The translations under genes and the position numbers were made by a program. A stretch of 64,000 nucleotides of DNA from Cheiracanthium punctorium (Eukaryota; Arthropoda; Arachnida; Araneae; Cheiracanthiidae): positions 1 through 64,000 of the forward strand of contig JAWZYV010014435.1 in the NCBI GenBank assembly GCA_038373885.1. The letters are read 5' to 3'. How positions within the stretch are numbered: the stretch's first letter is position 1; the number at the start of each line of letters is the position of its first letter. The notes under the pieces are model-generated. The model made no database searches. It was given only the letters and a program-made list of their open reading frames with translations, and was not told the origin of the DNA. Shown piece by piece: positions 1-10,069 of the stretch.

Positions 1-564
1 TCGAGTTTTTCCTGTGATTTTCTCCAAAAACTGGCATAAATATGGGCTAGAATCCCTTAGAAAATCTAAAATTTTAAAATTCTGAGCCTAAGATGTGCAT
101 CACCGAAGTCATTGGCTTATATGCTCAAATTTTCAAAGCTCTGCGTTCTATAGATTTGTCTGGAGAACATTCATTTTTATTATTATAGGTAGATAATTTG
201 TTATAAAACTAGCATAATTTCCGTGATAGTTAATGTTTTTCAAATGCACACGATTCTTCATTTAAGTAATGGCATTCCTGTTTGCTCAAAACATGAATAA
301 TTTCATACAGGAACATTTGGATGTTTCTCAACTGAAGCATGTTCATTTCTTAAGTACAAAATCATGCTAAAATGCTACCATTTTGGCAACTAAAATTAAA
401 GAAATGGCTACTAAATTGGTAACTTTTTTAAGTCGTTGGGGTTAATAATGATACTATTTTTGCCTCTTGACATTGGTGGTATCAAGATATTACTGTATAT
501 AAAAATTAAATCACTGCTCAGTAAAATAACATTTAATAAATTAAAAATTTCATTCTTATTACAG
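1..564. other. AT-rich sequence, no gene seen
   Basis: No recognisable coding domain, RNA gene or repeat. The stretch ends in a good splice acceptor (pyrimidine-rich, ttacag at about 559-564), so it may be an intron of the remnant that follows. Confidence 0.4.
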
Positions 565-913
565 GTTGAAAGTCACTCAAACAGCCAATTGGAACTACAA
601 ATTGAATCTGATAAAGAGAATCAGTCGCAGTATCAACCACAGCCTCAGTCCCAGATTCCTTCACATCTTCCCCCAAATACAAAAAAAGAAGGCTAGAATC
701 AACATCTTCTGGCACTAAAAAAAAGGTCTCGGCATGTGATGTTCACGAAAGGCCTTAGAATGCCTCAATAATATGGAGAAAAAAGAAATGCACGGAGCAG
801 AGGCTTATAGGCAGTATTTTTCCCAGTATTTAAGATGTGTGTCTTTTGAAAAAAGCGAAAGGACAAAACTGGAGTTTCAGAAAATTTTGTATAAATTAAA
901 TTTTGAAGAATAA
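565..913 (+). pseudogene. Decayed terminal exon, MADF/BESS-like protein
   Basis: After a splice acceptor an open frame runs through a Ser/Gln/Pro-rich segment and stops at 694-696. The coding signal continues in shifted frames: a Lys/Arg-rich stretch follows across a run of seven A (about 680-687), then a third frame ending at 911-913 holds an amphipathic segment with GAEAYRQYF, LRCVSFEKSER and LEFQKILYKL. That last segment resembles the BESS protein-interaction motif at the C-terminus of MADF-BESS DNA-binding proteins (aromatic, then Leu-Arg, then a Lys/Glu helix, then Ile-Leu). At least two frameshifts make it a pseudogene as it stands. The family call rests on motif style only; a transposon-encoded gene is possible. 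Confidence 0.35.
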
Positions 914-1714
914 ATTTTTGTTTTGATGATTTATTTTGTTGTTCACTGATTCACCAAGAAAAATACTGTTGTATTATTTATAAGCCGCCTTTGTCAACCA
1001 GCTGCTGTACCATCTATCTATGTATATATAAATACACTAAGGAAAACCTTTGTGTCCCTTTTGCAGCACATTGTGCAAACAGATGAGCGTGAAATTCGGC
1101 ACAGTGAAAGTTCGAATTGAGGTGGTTGTGCGAATGTTAAAATTTTTGTGTAATATGCTAATGCACTATAGAAAAGTTGGAGTAAATTGGCGAGCAATAT
1201 TTTGCGCGAAGTCGGATGATGGTTCCATTATTGTGTCCATTTTGAAATTGCACCATTAAGTTACAACGATCCAATAGAGTTATAATATTCCAACAAAATT
1301 TGCAAAAAATGAATCCGTTTTCTTTTTGCTGTTCCGGGTTAGGGTTACTTTGTTCTCTTGTGTGCTCGGTTTACAGTCTTCTTCATTGTGTAATCTTGTG
1401 GGTGTGGGGGAGGCTGTGCAATGGCACACTCCCTGTTTAACGTCTCTCGAACGGCTTAGGTATGGAATTGGATAATGTTAACCTTATCTTTTTTAGAAAG
1501 GTAGTAGACACTACAGAAGCTATACAGAAAGCGGCTGCTAATGGGGGCAACACGTTTAATCACAATCGTTCCCCAAGAGGGACCTTCGCTCCTTTCATGC
1601 CGAAATAAAAAATAAAATATATTCACATGAAAAAATAAGTAACATAGATATAACAGAAGTGAAACCATCTTATTCCATACCACAGACGCTAATTGTGCCA
1701 CAGAGCTGATAAAC
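914..1714. other. No gene seen
   Basis: Short chance reading frames only; none shows a domain or codon pattern I recognise. Confidence 0.4.
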
Positions 1715-3136
1715 TTGCCACAATTTTTAGGGATGAAAGTAACATGCCGTGTAACTTGGCAGAACATTACCACTCTATTTAAAATTTTTGACATTCCAAC
1801 AGAGAATGTCTACAGAAATGTATTTGACAACCACACCAGGAAACAACAAAGTAGAAATCAGAAGTATAATGAAAAAGCCAAGCTAAAAAAATTTAATGTA
1901 GGTGACACTGTATATATTAAAGGTGGGTCAGCATTTCGACCAACATACTATGGCCCATATAAAGTAATACGACTTATCAGTAAAGTGATAGTGGCAGTCA
2001 AGAGAGATCAGAATCCACTAAATACAGAATCAGTCATACATGTGAATAGTCTTTATAAAGTACCAGAGAGAAAGAAAGACCTTCAAAACAACATTCCTCA
2101 AATTGCTTCACATCAACAACATCGAACAAACATACCTGCCAACATCTAGTGAAGAAAATCCAGTAGATTTATGTGGTATCAAATTCAAAGTCATAATTAC
2201 TTATCTAAGTCACAAAGCACTCTTCGAAATTTTTTCACACCTTTAATTTCGCCATCTATTATACGTATAATTTTAAAAAAATATAATTTGACATGACATG
2301 ACATAGTTATGGTTTTTAAAATGAAAACTTTGCTTTTTATAACAATTTATGTTTGAAATTTCAATCACACATAAGGCCGTGATATTAAAAATAGAACTTG
2401 TAAAAGAGCTCAGAAATAGAATTCTTTCAGCATAGAGGAATAAAACTTCAATGTTTCTTTACATTCACAAGTTTTTTCTTAAATGTTCAAAATTTTACAA
2501 AATATCTGCTTTTTAGACTAAAAAAAACGTACTAAAATTTTTTGAAATTTTGAACTCTCTTTCACAAAATGTTGCAGTTAAAAAAATTTTGTAAATGCTG
2601 AAATTTTCAAGAATCCTTCACAAATGAGTAATCAACATAAGCACAAATCTTTATTATTGGACCAAAATACCATGGTATATAGATCCATATTAAATGAATA
2701 GACCCTAAGAGCAGTAATGTTTCAGAACTGGTGGGGAAATAACTGCTTGGATTATTAAAACTTCAAAATGTTAGAAAACCAGTAGATTTTAATGTAACAT
2801 CAGGAGACCAGGAGAAACTATCAAAATACAGTAGTCTCCTGAAAAATCCAATAGAGTTGGCAGGTATGAACAAATGACACTGTGAAAGTCGTTCAGTCTA
2901 AATATTCATCCTCATGCCCAAGTAATATTAATGCTCAAAATAATGATTTTTTTCTTCCAAATGTTTATAGTCCATCACAGGTCATCCAGTATGAAACTTC
3001 TCCGATCAAAGAATATGAAGAAATATTAATTCAAACAAACCAGAATCCAGTTGCTACAATTCCTGTGACTGACAGTGACAGAGAGATGCCGGTTCTGAAC
3101 GCAGCTGTTCCTGTAACCCCTGTAGCTGAGAGTCAG
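1715..3136 (+). pseudogene. Ty3/gypsy-type integrase, C-terminal remnant
   Basis: An open frame to 2149 carries the small beta-barrel that ends many retroelement integrases: a basic stretch (QKYNEKAKLKKF), then VGDTVYIKG, then RPTYYGPYKVIR and a hydrophobic strand ending in HVNSLYKV. The zinc-binding and catalytic core domains are missing upstream, so only the 3' end of a pol gene remains. The frame is interrupted at 2132 by a TIR element and resumes in the same phase after 2867, running as a polar tail to 3187 in all, although from about 3137 the DNA belongs to a non-LTR copy. The resumption in phase supports the reading. Gypsy assignment is from general resemblance; a BEL or Polinton integrase is less likely. 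Confidence 0.6.
2132..2867. mobile_element. 736-bp TIR element, hAT-like MITE
   Basis: The ends are perfect inverted repeats, ATACCTGCCAAC at 2132-2143 and GTTGGCAGGTAT at 2856-2867, with weaker complementarity further in. Flanks are gaacaaac (2124-2131) and gaacaaat (2868-2875), an 8-bp TSD with one mismatch, as expected of the hAT superfamily. No transposase is encoded, so it depends on a partner element. The integrase frame rejoins in phase when the insert is ignored. Superfamily assignment is inferred from TSD length. Confidence 0.65.
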
Positions 3137-4835
3137 GAAAGCGTTACGAATTTGGGTTTCCAAATATATTATATTGTCAGATGTTGATCTGCCCCTGCGG
3201 AAGCCACTTTGGTAGGGGTGTATCTGGCCCTCTGTTTCTAAAACGTAAACTAAGCGTGCATTGATCATTTTCTCCAGCAGTTTGCAAAGGCAACTAGTAA
3301 GGGCTATGGGTCTGTAGTTATTAGGATTGGAAGTGTCTTTTCCAGGTTTTGGAAAGGGTATGACTATGGCGTTTCTCCAGGCGGAAGGAAAGGTATGTTC
3401 GTTCAGATTCTATTAAAAAGCTTAAGTAGATTTGCAAGGGAATCATGAGAAAGGTGTTTTAGCATTTCATATGTGATACCATCGGGACCAGGAGAAGTAT
3501 TTGGTAACTGTCCGAGTTGATTGGTGAGTTCATGGATTGTAAAGATACTATTGTAGGAGAGCTGCGAGGAGGTTTTAAAATTTAGTTTTTGCCGTTCAGA
3601 TTGCAGTTTATGGGTATAAAAGGTATTTGAGTAAGAGGTACTGCAAGAGGATAGAGCCAAAGTTTCGCCGATGGTATTTGCAATGTCTGTGGTATCAGAG
3701 GTAATTTTGTTATTGATGGAAAGGCAGGGTATGGTATGGTTGTTGTATATTCCCATAGCTCTTTTTGTTTTGGTCCATAGCTCCTTACTAGAAATTGATG
3801 TTGTAATGCTGGAGACATATTGCATCCATGTTTCCTTTTGAGATTGCCGCCTCACCTTGCGGGCGACTGCTTTTGCTTTTTTAAAAGCAATAAGAGTTTC
3901 TGTTGTGGGATATCGGCGGAAGGTACCCCAGGCTTTCTGCTGCTGCTTTTTTGCTAGGGTGCATGCCTCGTTCCACCACGGTTTTTTATTTCTGCGACAG
4001 CTTGTGCCCGATTTCTGAATACTATGGTCTGCTGCCTTAATGATGGTGGTAGTTATTGTTTCAACGACCTCATCAATAGTGCCTTCTATGATATTTGGGG
4101 ATATTGTTGACAGTGAAGTGAAAGCCTGCCAATCTGCTTTCTCATGAATGTATCTGGGTATTTTTGAAGTTTGGTTTGGATTTTGATACAAAGGTGAGAG
4201 AATGATCGGAAAATGGTCACTGTTATGTAAATCACTAGATACAGAGAAGTTATACTGCGGAAGGATTGGAAGAGAGCAGATGGCGAGGTCTATTGCATGG
4301 AAAGTTTTAGTTGTGTAGTGAAAGTAAGTATTGTCGCCATTATTCATGCAGCAAAGGGAGAAGTCAGTGAGAAGTTGCTCTATTTGAAGGCCTCTATTGT
4401 GGGTGTCCTTGCTTCCCCACAAAGGACTATGAGCGTTCATGTCACCAAGGAGGATGAAAGGAGGAGGAAGTTGCTGAATGAGACTATTGAGGGATGTTTG
4501 GCTTATGACTTACTAGGAGGGAGGTATATACTGCAGACAGTTGTGAGCTGTTTTAATTGAATACGAGTGGCAACTGCTTGGAGATTTGTGTTAAGATTGA
4601 CCATAGTGTGAGGATAACTATTGTTAATTAATAGGGCAACTCCACCTGTGGCCCTATCATTGAGCTCATAGTCCTTGCGAAAGATGGTGTACTTATGGAT
4701 TTTAGTATGTCTATTGGTTTTGAGAAAAGTTTTCTGAAGGGCAAAGCAAGCGGGGTTATGATCATAAATCAGCGTTTTGAGGTCATCGTTTTTATTAAGG
4801 AAACCGTGGCAGTTCCAAGTCAGCAGCAGAGCCAT
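3137..4835 (-). pseudogene. ORF2 fragment of copy A (endonuclease and part of RT)
   Basis: Starts with ATG at 4835 (MALLLTWNCHGF), which overlaps the ORF1 stop as TAATG. An AP-endonuclease-like domain follows (GDMNAHSPLWGS type box just past the first frameshift, then SDHFPI), then the linker and RT fingers (SPGPDGITYEML). Two frameshifts and a missing C-terminal half (rest of RT, RNase H, zinc motif) make it non-functional. Confidence 0.85.
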
Positions 4836-4907
4836 TATGTTGTGTTTGGGATGATGCTCATGTTGCCACGAACCCCTGTAGGCTTGAGAGGGGTGCTAGG
4901 GATGTTG
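3137..4907 (-). mobile_element. Old I-type non-LTR copy A (part nearer its 3' side)
   Basis: Minus-strand remnant of the same family as copy B. It holds the last bases of ORF1, the ORF2 start at 4835 and the endonuclease and early reverse-transcriptase region; it stops abruptly near 3137, before the catalytic YVDD box. ORF2 is broken by frameshifts near 4503 and near 3400, where one C is missing compared with B. The right edge is the insertion point of copy B; the rest of this element resumes at 10631 (copy C). Losing the 3' half is unusual for target-primed insertion, which normally truncates the 5' end, so a later deletion or recombination is likely. Confidence 0.85.
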
Positions 4908-4908
4908 T
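4897..4908. repeat. Target-site duplication of copy B, left copy
   Basis: The 12 bases tagggatgttgt recur at 10619-10630 on the other side of copy B. The last base is shared with the element's tail, so the duplication is 11-12 bp. In uninterrupted relatives the same sequence lies at the end of ORF1, which shows B landed in an older copy of its own family. Confidence 0.9.
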
Positions 4909-5162
4909 TGGTTGGTTTGTTGGTTTGTTGATGTTTATTGGCACAAGGTCCAAAAAGGACAAGCTGCGCCAGACAAGCAGTTAAAATCAAATCATTATGT
5001 ATTCAAATATAAGGGACACAAAACACCTAGTAAAGCTAAAAACGTAAAGACTAAAAAGGTGGGAAGTAAAAACCAAAAGGTGTTTAAAATAGAGAAGAAG
5101 TGAAACAAAGGCATCTGGATGGGGGCTCCCATCCAGATACCAGTCAGACAGAAATGGACACT
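4908..5162 (-). other. 3' UTR and CCAA-type tail of copy B
   Basis: On the minus strand the UTR ends in an AATAAA-like signal (complement at 4932-4937), then a short imperfect CCAA/CAAA repeat and no poly(A). The same arrangement closes copies D, E and G, so the repeat is part of the element's 3' end. A palindromic segment (atccagat ... atctggat, about 5112-5140) is shared by all copies and could form a hairpin. Confidence 0.8.
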
Positions 5163-8100
5163 TTACACTGAATAAAAAATATTGATACGTCTAAGAAAAG
5201 CAAATAGATTCTGATGTGGGGTTTCACCCAAAATATCGTCAAGTTTAGGATGAGAACAGTTAAAAAAAATTGTGTAAAAATTATTAAAAGCTGTACAAGA
5301 AGTTAAAATGTGACGAATGGTAAGGTGAGTATGACAATGTGAACACTCTGGAGCAGGTTCACCCAGGAGTAGGTGTCTGTGGGTGAGTCTCGTGTGACCA
5401 ATGCGGAGACGAGTTAATATAACATCCTGCTTTCGATATGAAAGGGATGGCCAATGAGTGAGATCAGTTCGGATAGAATGCAGTTTGTTTTCGGTTTCAC
5501 CTGCCCATTTATTGATCCAACTGCTTTTTATTATGCTAGAAATGCCAGACTTTATATCCTCGTATGCGAGATAGCCAGTATACGGGATTGTAGCATGCCT
5601 GGCTAATGTGTCCGCCTTATCATTACCCGGTATCCCAGTATGACTGGGTACCCAGCAGAGGAGAATGTCGTACCCACGATTTGTCAGCTGTTCGTGGATG
5701 TGTAGCACTTTGGGAATATAGCTATGAGTAGTGGAGCCTGATTGTAGATTTTCTAGTACACTGAGGGAGTCAGAGTAGATGGTAAATCTGTTGGTCTTCA
5801 TTCTAGAAATGTATAAAAGGCTTTCATGGATGGCCAGTAATTCAGCTGTAAATATGGAACAGAACGGAGGAAGAGTATAGCTGCAGGTATGGTTATTTTC
5901 GACAAAGGCAAAGCCAACATAATAATCAGATTTTGAACCATCAGTGTATATTTCTTTATATTTCTTATATGTGTTTTGGTGATCTTGGAATAACTGTTGA
6001 TAAATTTTTGGGTCTGTATCCTGTTTTGTGAAGCCATTGAATGGTTGGAGGTACGACGTCTGCAGTGTAGTCCATGGCGGAATTTCATGAAGGGAACAAG
6101 GAGAGACTGTGACATTCTCCAGTTGGGTACCAACAAGGCTCCTACGCATTCTTAGTCCAAAGGGAGGAGTACATGAGGGCCGATTTCCGTACAGACGGTC
6201 CAGGCGAGTGTCCAAAATAGAGTCCTTCAATGGGTGGGATGGATGAGAAAGGATGCGAAAATAGTTGTTTAATGACAGCTTGTGACGGATGTGGGTGAGA
6301 GAAGGCTCATGACAAGTGATAAAAAGACTTTGTATGGGTGATGTTCTAAAAGCTCCGGAACAAATGCGTAGTGCGGTGTGATGCACTGTGTCAAGTTTTT
6401 TTATTGTTGACCTGCAAGCAGATCCATATATACCACAGGCGTAATCGATTTTGGAACGAATTACTGCACGGTAGATCCGCAACAGGGCGTCACGCTCCGC
6501 TCCCCAAGAAGTGTTGGTTAATACCTTTAGGGTGTTTAGGTCCTTTTCACACTTGTTGCGGATATATGAGATATGATTTGTGAATGTCAGTTTCTTATCG
6601 AAGTATATCCCTAAAAATTTTGTGGAGTCGCGTATTTCTAGTTTTGAGCTACCCACATAGAGCTCAGGATCGGGATGGATCCCACGTAAACGACAAAAGT
6701 GCGTGCTGACAGTCTTTTCTGCTGAAATGTTAAACCCGTTTGTGGTACACCATTTTAGGATGCGATTGATGGTGTTTTGGAGCTGACGCTCAATGTAACG
6801 CATGTCCTTTCCTTGACAAGAAATTTGAAGGTCATCGACGTATAGGCTTCCGTGTACAGATGGAGGTAGTTGAGTGAGAATGTTATTGATTTTTATTGAA
6901 AAGAGGGTAACACTTAAGACTGAGCCCTGAGGGACGCCCTCTTCTTGGACGAAACTATTAGATTGAATGCCATTTATTTGTACTCTGAAATTTCGAAGTG
7001 AAAGGAAGTTCTGGATAAAGATTGGAAGGTTGCCACGGAAGCCTAGATTATGGAGATCCCGGAGGATACCATATCTCCAGGTCTTGTCGTATGCCTTTTC
7101 TATGTCAAAGAAAATAGATATTAAGTGGTTCCGTCGTAAGAAAGCGTTACGAATTTGAGTTTCTAGATATAGTATGTTGTCAACAGTTGATCTGCCCCTG
7201 CGGAAGCCACTTTGGTAGGGGTGTATATGGCCCTCTGTTTCTAAAACGTAAACTAAGCGTGCATTGATCATTTTCTCCAGCAGTTTGCAAAGGCAACTAG
7301 TAAGGGCTATGGGTCTGTAGTTATTAGGATTGGAAGTGTCTTTTCCGGGTTTTGGAAAGGGTATGACTATGGCGTTCCTCCAGGAGGAAGGAAAGGTATG
7401 TTCGTTCCAGATTCTATTAAAAAGCTTAAGTAGATTTGACAGGGAATCATGAGAAAGGTGTTTTAGCATTTCATATGTGATACCATCAGGACCAGGAGAA
7501 GTATTCGGTAACTGTCTGAGTTGATTGGTGAGTTCTTGGATTGTAAAGATACTATTGTAGGAGAGCTGCAAGGAGGTTTTAAAATTTAGTTTTTGCCGTT
7601 CAGATTGCAGTTTATGGGTATAAAAGGTATTTGAGTAAGAGGTGCTGCAAGAGGATAGAGCCAATGTTTCGCCGATGGTATTTGCAATGTCTGTGGTATC
7701 AGAGATAATTTTGTTATTGATGGAAAGGCAGGGTATGGTATGGTTGTTGTATATTCCCATAGCTCTTTTTGTTTTGGTCCATAGCTCCTTACTAGAAATT
7801 GATGTTGTAATGCTGGAGACATATTGCATCCATGATTCCTTTTGGGATTGCCGCCTCACCCTGCGGGCGACTGCTTTTGCTTTTTTAAAAGCTATAAGAT
7901 TTTCTGTTGTGGGATATCGGCGGAAGGTACCCCAGGCTTTCTGCTGCTGCTTTTTTGCCAGGGTGCATGCCTCGTTCCACCACGGTTTTTTATTTCTGCG
8001 ACAGCTTGTGCCCGATTTCGGAATACTATGGTCTGCTGCCTTAATTATGGTGGTAGTTATTGTTTCAATGACCTCATCAATAGTGCCTTCTATGATATTT

Positions 8101-8840
8101 GGTGATATTGTTGACAGTGAGGTGAAAGCCTGCCAATCTGCTTTGTCATGAATGTATCTGGGTATTTTTGAAGTTTGGTTTGGATTCCGATACAAAGGTG
8201 AGAGAATGATCGGAAAATGGTCACTGTTATGTAGATTACCAGATACAGAGAAGTTATACAGCGGGAGGATTGGAGGAGAGCAGATGGCAAGGTCTATTGC
8301 ATGGAAAGTTTTAGTTGGGTAGTGAAAGTAAGTATTGTCGCCATTATTCATGCAGCAAAGGGAGAAGTCAGTGAGAAGTTGCTCTATTTGAAGGCCTCTA
8401 TTGTTGGTGTCCTTGCTTCCCCACAAAGGACTATGAGCGTTCATGTCACCAAGGAGGATGAAAGGAGGAGGAAGTTGCTGGATGAGACTATTGAGGGATG
8501 TTTGGCTTATTACTTCACTAGGAGGGAGGTATATACTGCATACTGTTGCGAGTTGTTTTAATTGAATACGAGTGGCAACTGCTTGGAGGTTTGTGTTAAG
8601 ATTGACCATAGTGTGAGGATAGCTATTGTTAATTAATAGGGCAACTCCACCTGTTGCCTTATCATTGATTTCATTGTCCTTGCGTAGGATGGTGTAGTTA
8701 CGGATGTTTGTGTGTCTATTAGTTTTAAGGAAAGTTTCCTGCAGGGCAATACAAGCGGGATTGTGATCGTAAATTAATGTTTTGAGGTCATCGTTTTTAT
8801 TTAGGAAACCGTGGCAGTTCCAGGATAGCAGCAGAGCCAT
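5163..8840 (-). CDS. Non-LTR ORF2: endonuclease, reverse transcriptase, RNase H
   Basis: Makes cDNA at the nicked target by target-primed reverse transcription. Residues about 1-220 are an AP-type endonuclease (WNCHGF, QETFLK, GDMNAHSPLWG, SDHFPI). RT follows: SPGPDGITYEM, KPGKDTSNPNNYRPIAL, QSGFRRGRST, FFDIEKAYD, EEGVPQGSVLS and the catalytic YVDDLQ near residue 667. RNase H lies at about 960-1090 (YTDGSKS, FTAELLAIHES, IYSDSLS, NDKADTLA), with the four acidic residues visible. A Cys/His motif (CSHCHTHL ... RHILTSC) lies near the C-terminus. I chose the ATG at 8840 because its next codons are shared with copies A and E; an in-frame ATG at 8873 would overlap ORF1 by 31 bases. The ORF1 stop TGA lies two bases upstream, suggesting reinitiation. 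No disabling change seen. Confidence 0.93.
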   Translation of the reverse strand: MALLLSWNCHGFLNKNDDLKTLIYDHNPACIALQETFLKTNRHTNIRNYTILRKDNEINDKATGGVALLINNSYPHTMVNLNTNLQAVATRIQLKQLATVCSIYLPPSEVISQTSLNSLIQQLPPPFILLGDMNAHSPLWGSKDTNNRGLQIEQLLTDFSLCCMNNGDNTYFHYPTKTFHAIDLAICSPPILPLYNFSVSGNLHNSDHFPIILSPLYRNPNQTSKIPRYIHDKADWQAFTSLSTISPNIIEGTIDEVIETITTTIIKAADHSIPKSGTSCRRNKKPWWNEACTLAKKQQQKAWGTFRRYPTTENLIAFKKAKAVARRVRRQSQKESWMQYVSSITTSISSKELWTKTKRAMGIYNNHTIPCLSINNKIISDTTDIANTIGETLALSSCSTSYSNTFYTHKLQSERQKLNFKTSLQLSYNSIFTIQELTNQLRQLPNTSPGPDGITYEMLKHLSHDSLSNLLKLFNRIWNEHTFPSSWRNAIVIPFPKPGKDTSNPNNYRPIALTSCLCKLLEKMINARLVYVLETEGHIHPYQSGFRRGRSTVDNILYLETQIRNAFLRRNHLISIFFDIEKAYDKTWRYGILRDLHNLGFRGNLPIFIQNFLSLRNFRVQINGIQSNSFVQEEGVPQGSVLSVTLFSIKINNILTQLPPSVHGSLYVDDLQISCQGKDMRYIERQLQNTINRILKWCTTNGFNISAEKTVSTHFCRLRGIHPDPELYVGSSKLEIRDSTKFLGIYFDKKLTFTNHISYIRNKCEKDLNTLKVLTNTSWGAERDALLRIYRAVIRSKIDYACGIYGSACRSTIKKLDTVHHTALRICSGAFRTSPIQSLFITCHEPSLTHIRHKLSLNNYFRILSHPSHPLKDSILDTRLDRLYGNRPSCTPPFGLRMRRSLVGTQLENVTVSPCSLHEIPPWTTLQTSYLQPFNGFTKQDTDPKIYQQLFQDHQNTYKKYKEIYTDGSKSDYYVGFAFVENNHTCSYTLPPFCSIFTAELLAIHESLLYISRMKTNRFTIYSDSLSVLENLQSGSTTHSYIPKVLHIHEQLTNRGYDILLCWVPSHTGIPGNDKADTLARHATIPYTGYLAYEDIKSGISSIIKSSWINKWAGETENKLHSIRTDLTHWPSLSYRKQDVILTRLRIGHTRLTHRHLLLGEPAPECSHCHTHLTIRHILTSCTAFNNFYTIFFNCSHPKLDDILGETPHQNLFAFLRRINIFYSV

Positions 8841-8842
8841 AA

Positions 8843-10069
8843 TCATGTATTTGGGATGATGCTCATCTTGCACTTAATCCCCGTAGGCTTGAGAGGGGTG
8901 CTAGGAATGTCGTCATCATCCATGGGAAGATCTGACATTTCTGAGTCAGAAGGGTCCAAGTGTAGGATAGTGTCATCTATAGGGCGTTGTGGTGGGACAT
9001 GTTTGATTTTGGGTTTGTTGTACTTTGTTCGGTAGACAGAAGACTTTTTTATTGGTGGTCGGGTGGAGTTAACATTTTGAGAGTTCTTCTTTAATATATT
9101 TTTTTGTGAAGACATGGAGGATTTAGTTTGATTGGAAGTCGATTGTTTAGATGTTTGTGCTGTTACAGAAGGAAATGAGACAGGTACAGATTTTGGTAAT
9201 TCAGTTTGGGTTGCAATTGTTTTGGTTGATTTTGTTGCAGCTGCATAAGATAAACCAGGTTTTGGTGTCCGGCTTTCTATTAACTTACGGGCTTCGGGAT
9301 ATGAGATTCTTTGAGAGGCACGTAGGGACTGGATTTCTTTTTCAAACGCCCATTTCGGGCAAGATCTGGAGTATGAAGGATGTTCTTCTTTACAATTTAC
9401 ACATTTTGGAGCTGCAGAGCAGGTCTCACTGTCGTGGTCAGAAGCACCACAACGCGCACAGGCAGGTGACCCACGACAGGAGGTTTTAGTATGGCCGAAC
9501 TTTTGGCACTGGAAGCAACGGATGGGATTTGGTATATATGGTCTGACGGGACATAGTAGGTAGCCGGCTTTAATATGAGATGGAATAATGGGTGACTGAA
9601 AAGTTAAGATAATATGTTTAGTATTGATTATTTGAGTATTGCGCCGAATAGTGATTCGACGCACAGCGCATACTTTTTCATCTCTTAGGTTTTCAAGTAT
9701 TTCAGCTTCAGAGCAGTGCAAAAGGTCGGGTTCTGATACGACTCCTCGGGAGATGTTTAGGGAGGCGTGAGGTGTCACTGTAACAGTTTTTAGGCCAAGG
9801 TTTTTTATTTTCATGATTTTGCAGGCTTTTCTATTGTTGGATACTTCTACTAATAGGTCTCCAGATCTTAATTTTTTAACTTTTTTGACTTCTCCTACAT
9901 TGTCAGTGATACATTTGTGAATTAAAAATGGCGATGTTTCATTAAGGTTACCTTCAATGGAGTGGATAATGAAGAATCGGGCATTCATGTGTGCAAATTG
10001 TGTATCGGTGTGTTCATTAGCGGTTGACAGCGGAACAATGACGATGGACGAAGAATTTTTTATATCCAT
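8843..10069 (-). CDS. Non-LTR ORF1: gag-like RNA-binding protein
   Basis: 408 residues, open throughout; packages element RNA and accompanies ORF2 protein. Residues about 25-170 form a divergent globular region. Three zinc knuckles follow: C185-C188-H193-C198 and C204-C207-H212-C217 of CX2CX4HX4C type, then C223-C226-H230-C237 of CX2CX3HX6C type. The C-terminus is a Lys/Ser/Thr-rich tail with an acidic end. The start ATG at 10069 is also present in copy C. The stop TGA sits just before the ORF2 ATG. This arrangement is typical of Jockey/I group gag proteins. Confidence 0.92.
   Translation of the reverse strand: MDIKNSSSIVIVPLSTANEHTDTQFAHMNARFFIIHSIEGNLNETSPFLIHKCITDNVGEVKKVKKLRSGDLLVEVSNNRKACKIMKIKNLGLKTVTVTPHASLNISRGVVSEPDLLHCSEAEILENLRDEKVCAVRRITIRRNTQIINTKHIILTFQSPIIPSHIKAGYLLCPVRPYIPNPIRCFQCQKFGHTKTSCRGSPACARCGASDHDSETCSAAPKCVNCKEEHPSYSRSCPKWAFEKEIQSLRASQRISYPEARKLIESRTPKPGLSYAAATKSTKTIATQTELPKSVPVSFPSVTAQTSKQSTSNQTKSSMSSQKNILKKNSQNVNSTRPPIKKSSVYRTKYNKPKIKHVPPQRPIDDTILHLDPSDSEMSDLPMDDDDIPSTPLKPTGIKCKMSIIPNT

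Noticed and set aside
5798..6136. Reading frames opposite or out of frame to the non-LTR ORFs
   Set aside because: They are shadows of the real ORF1/ORF2; no independent domain.
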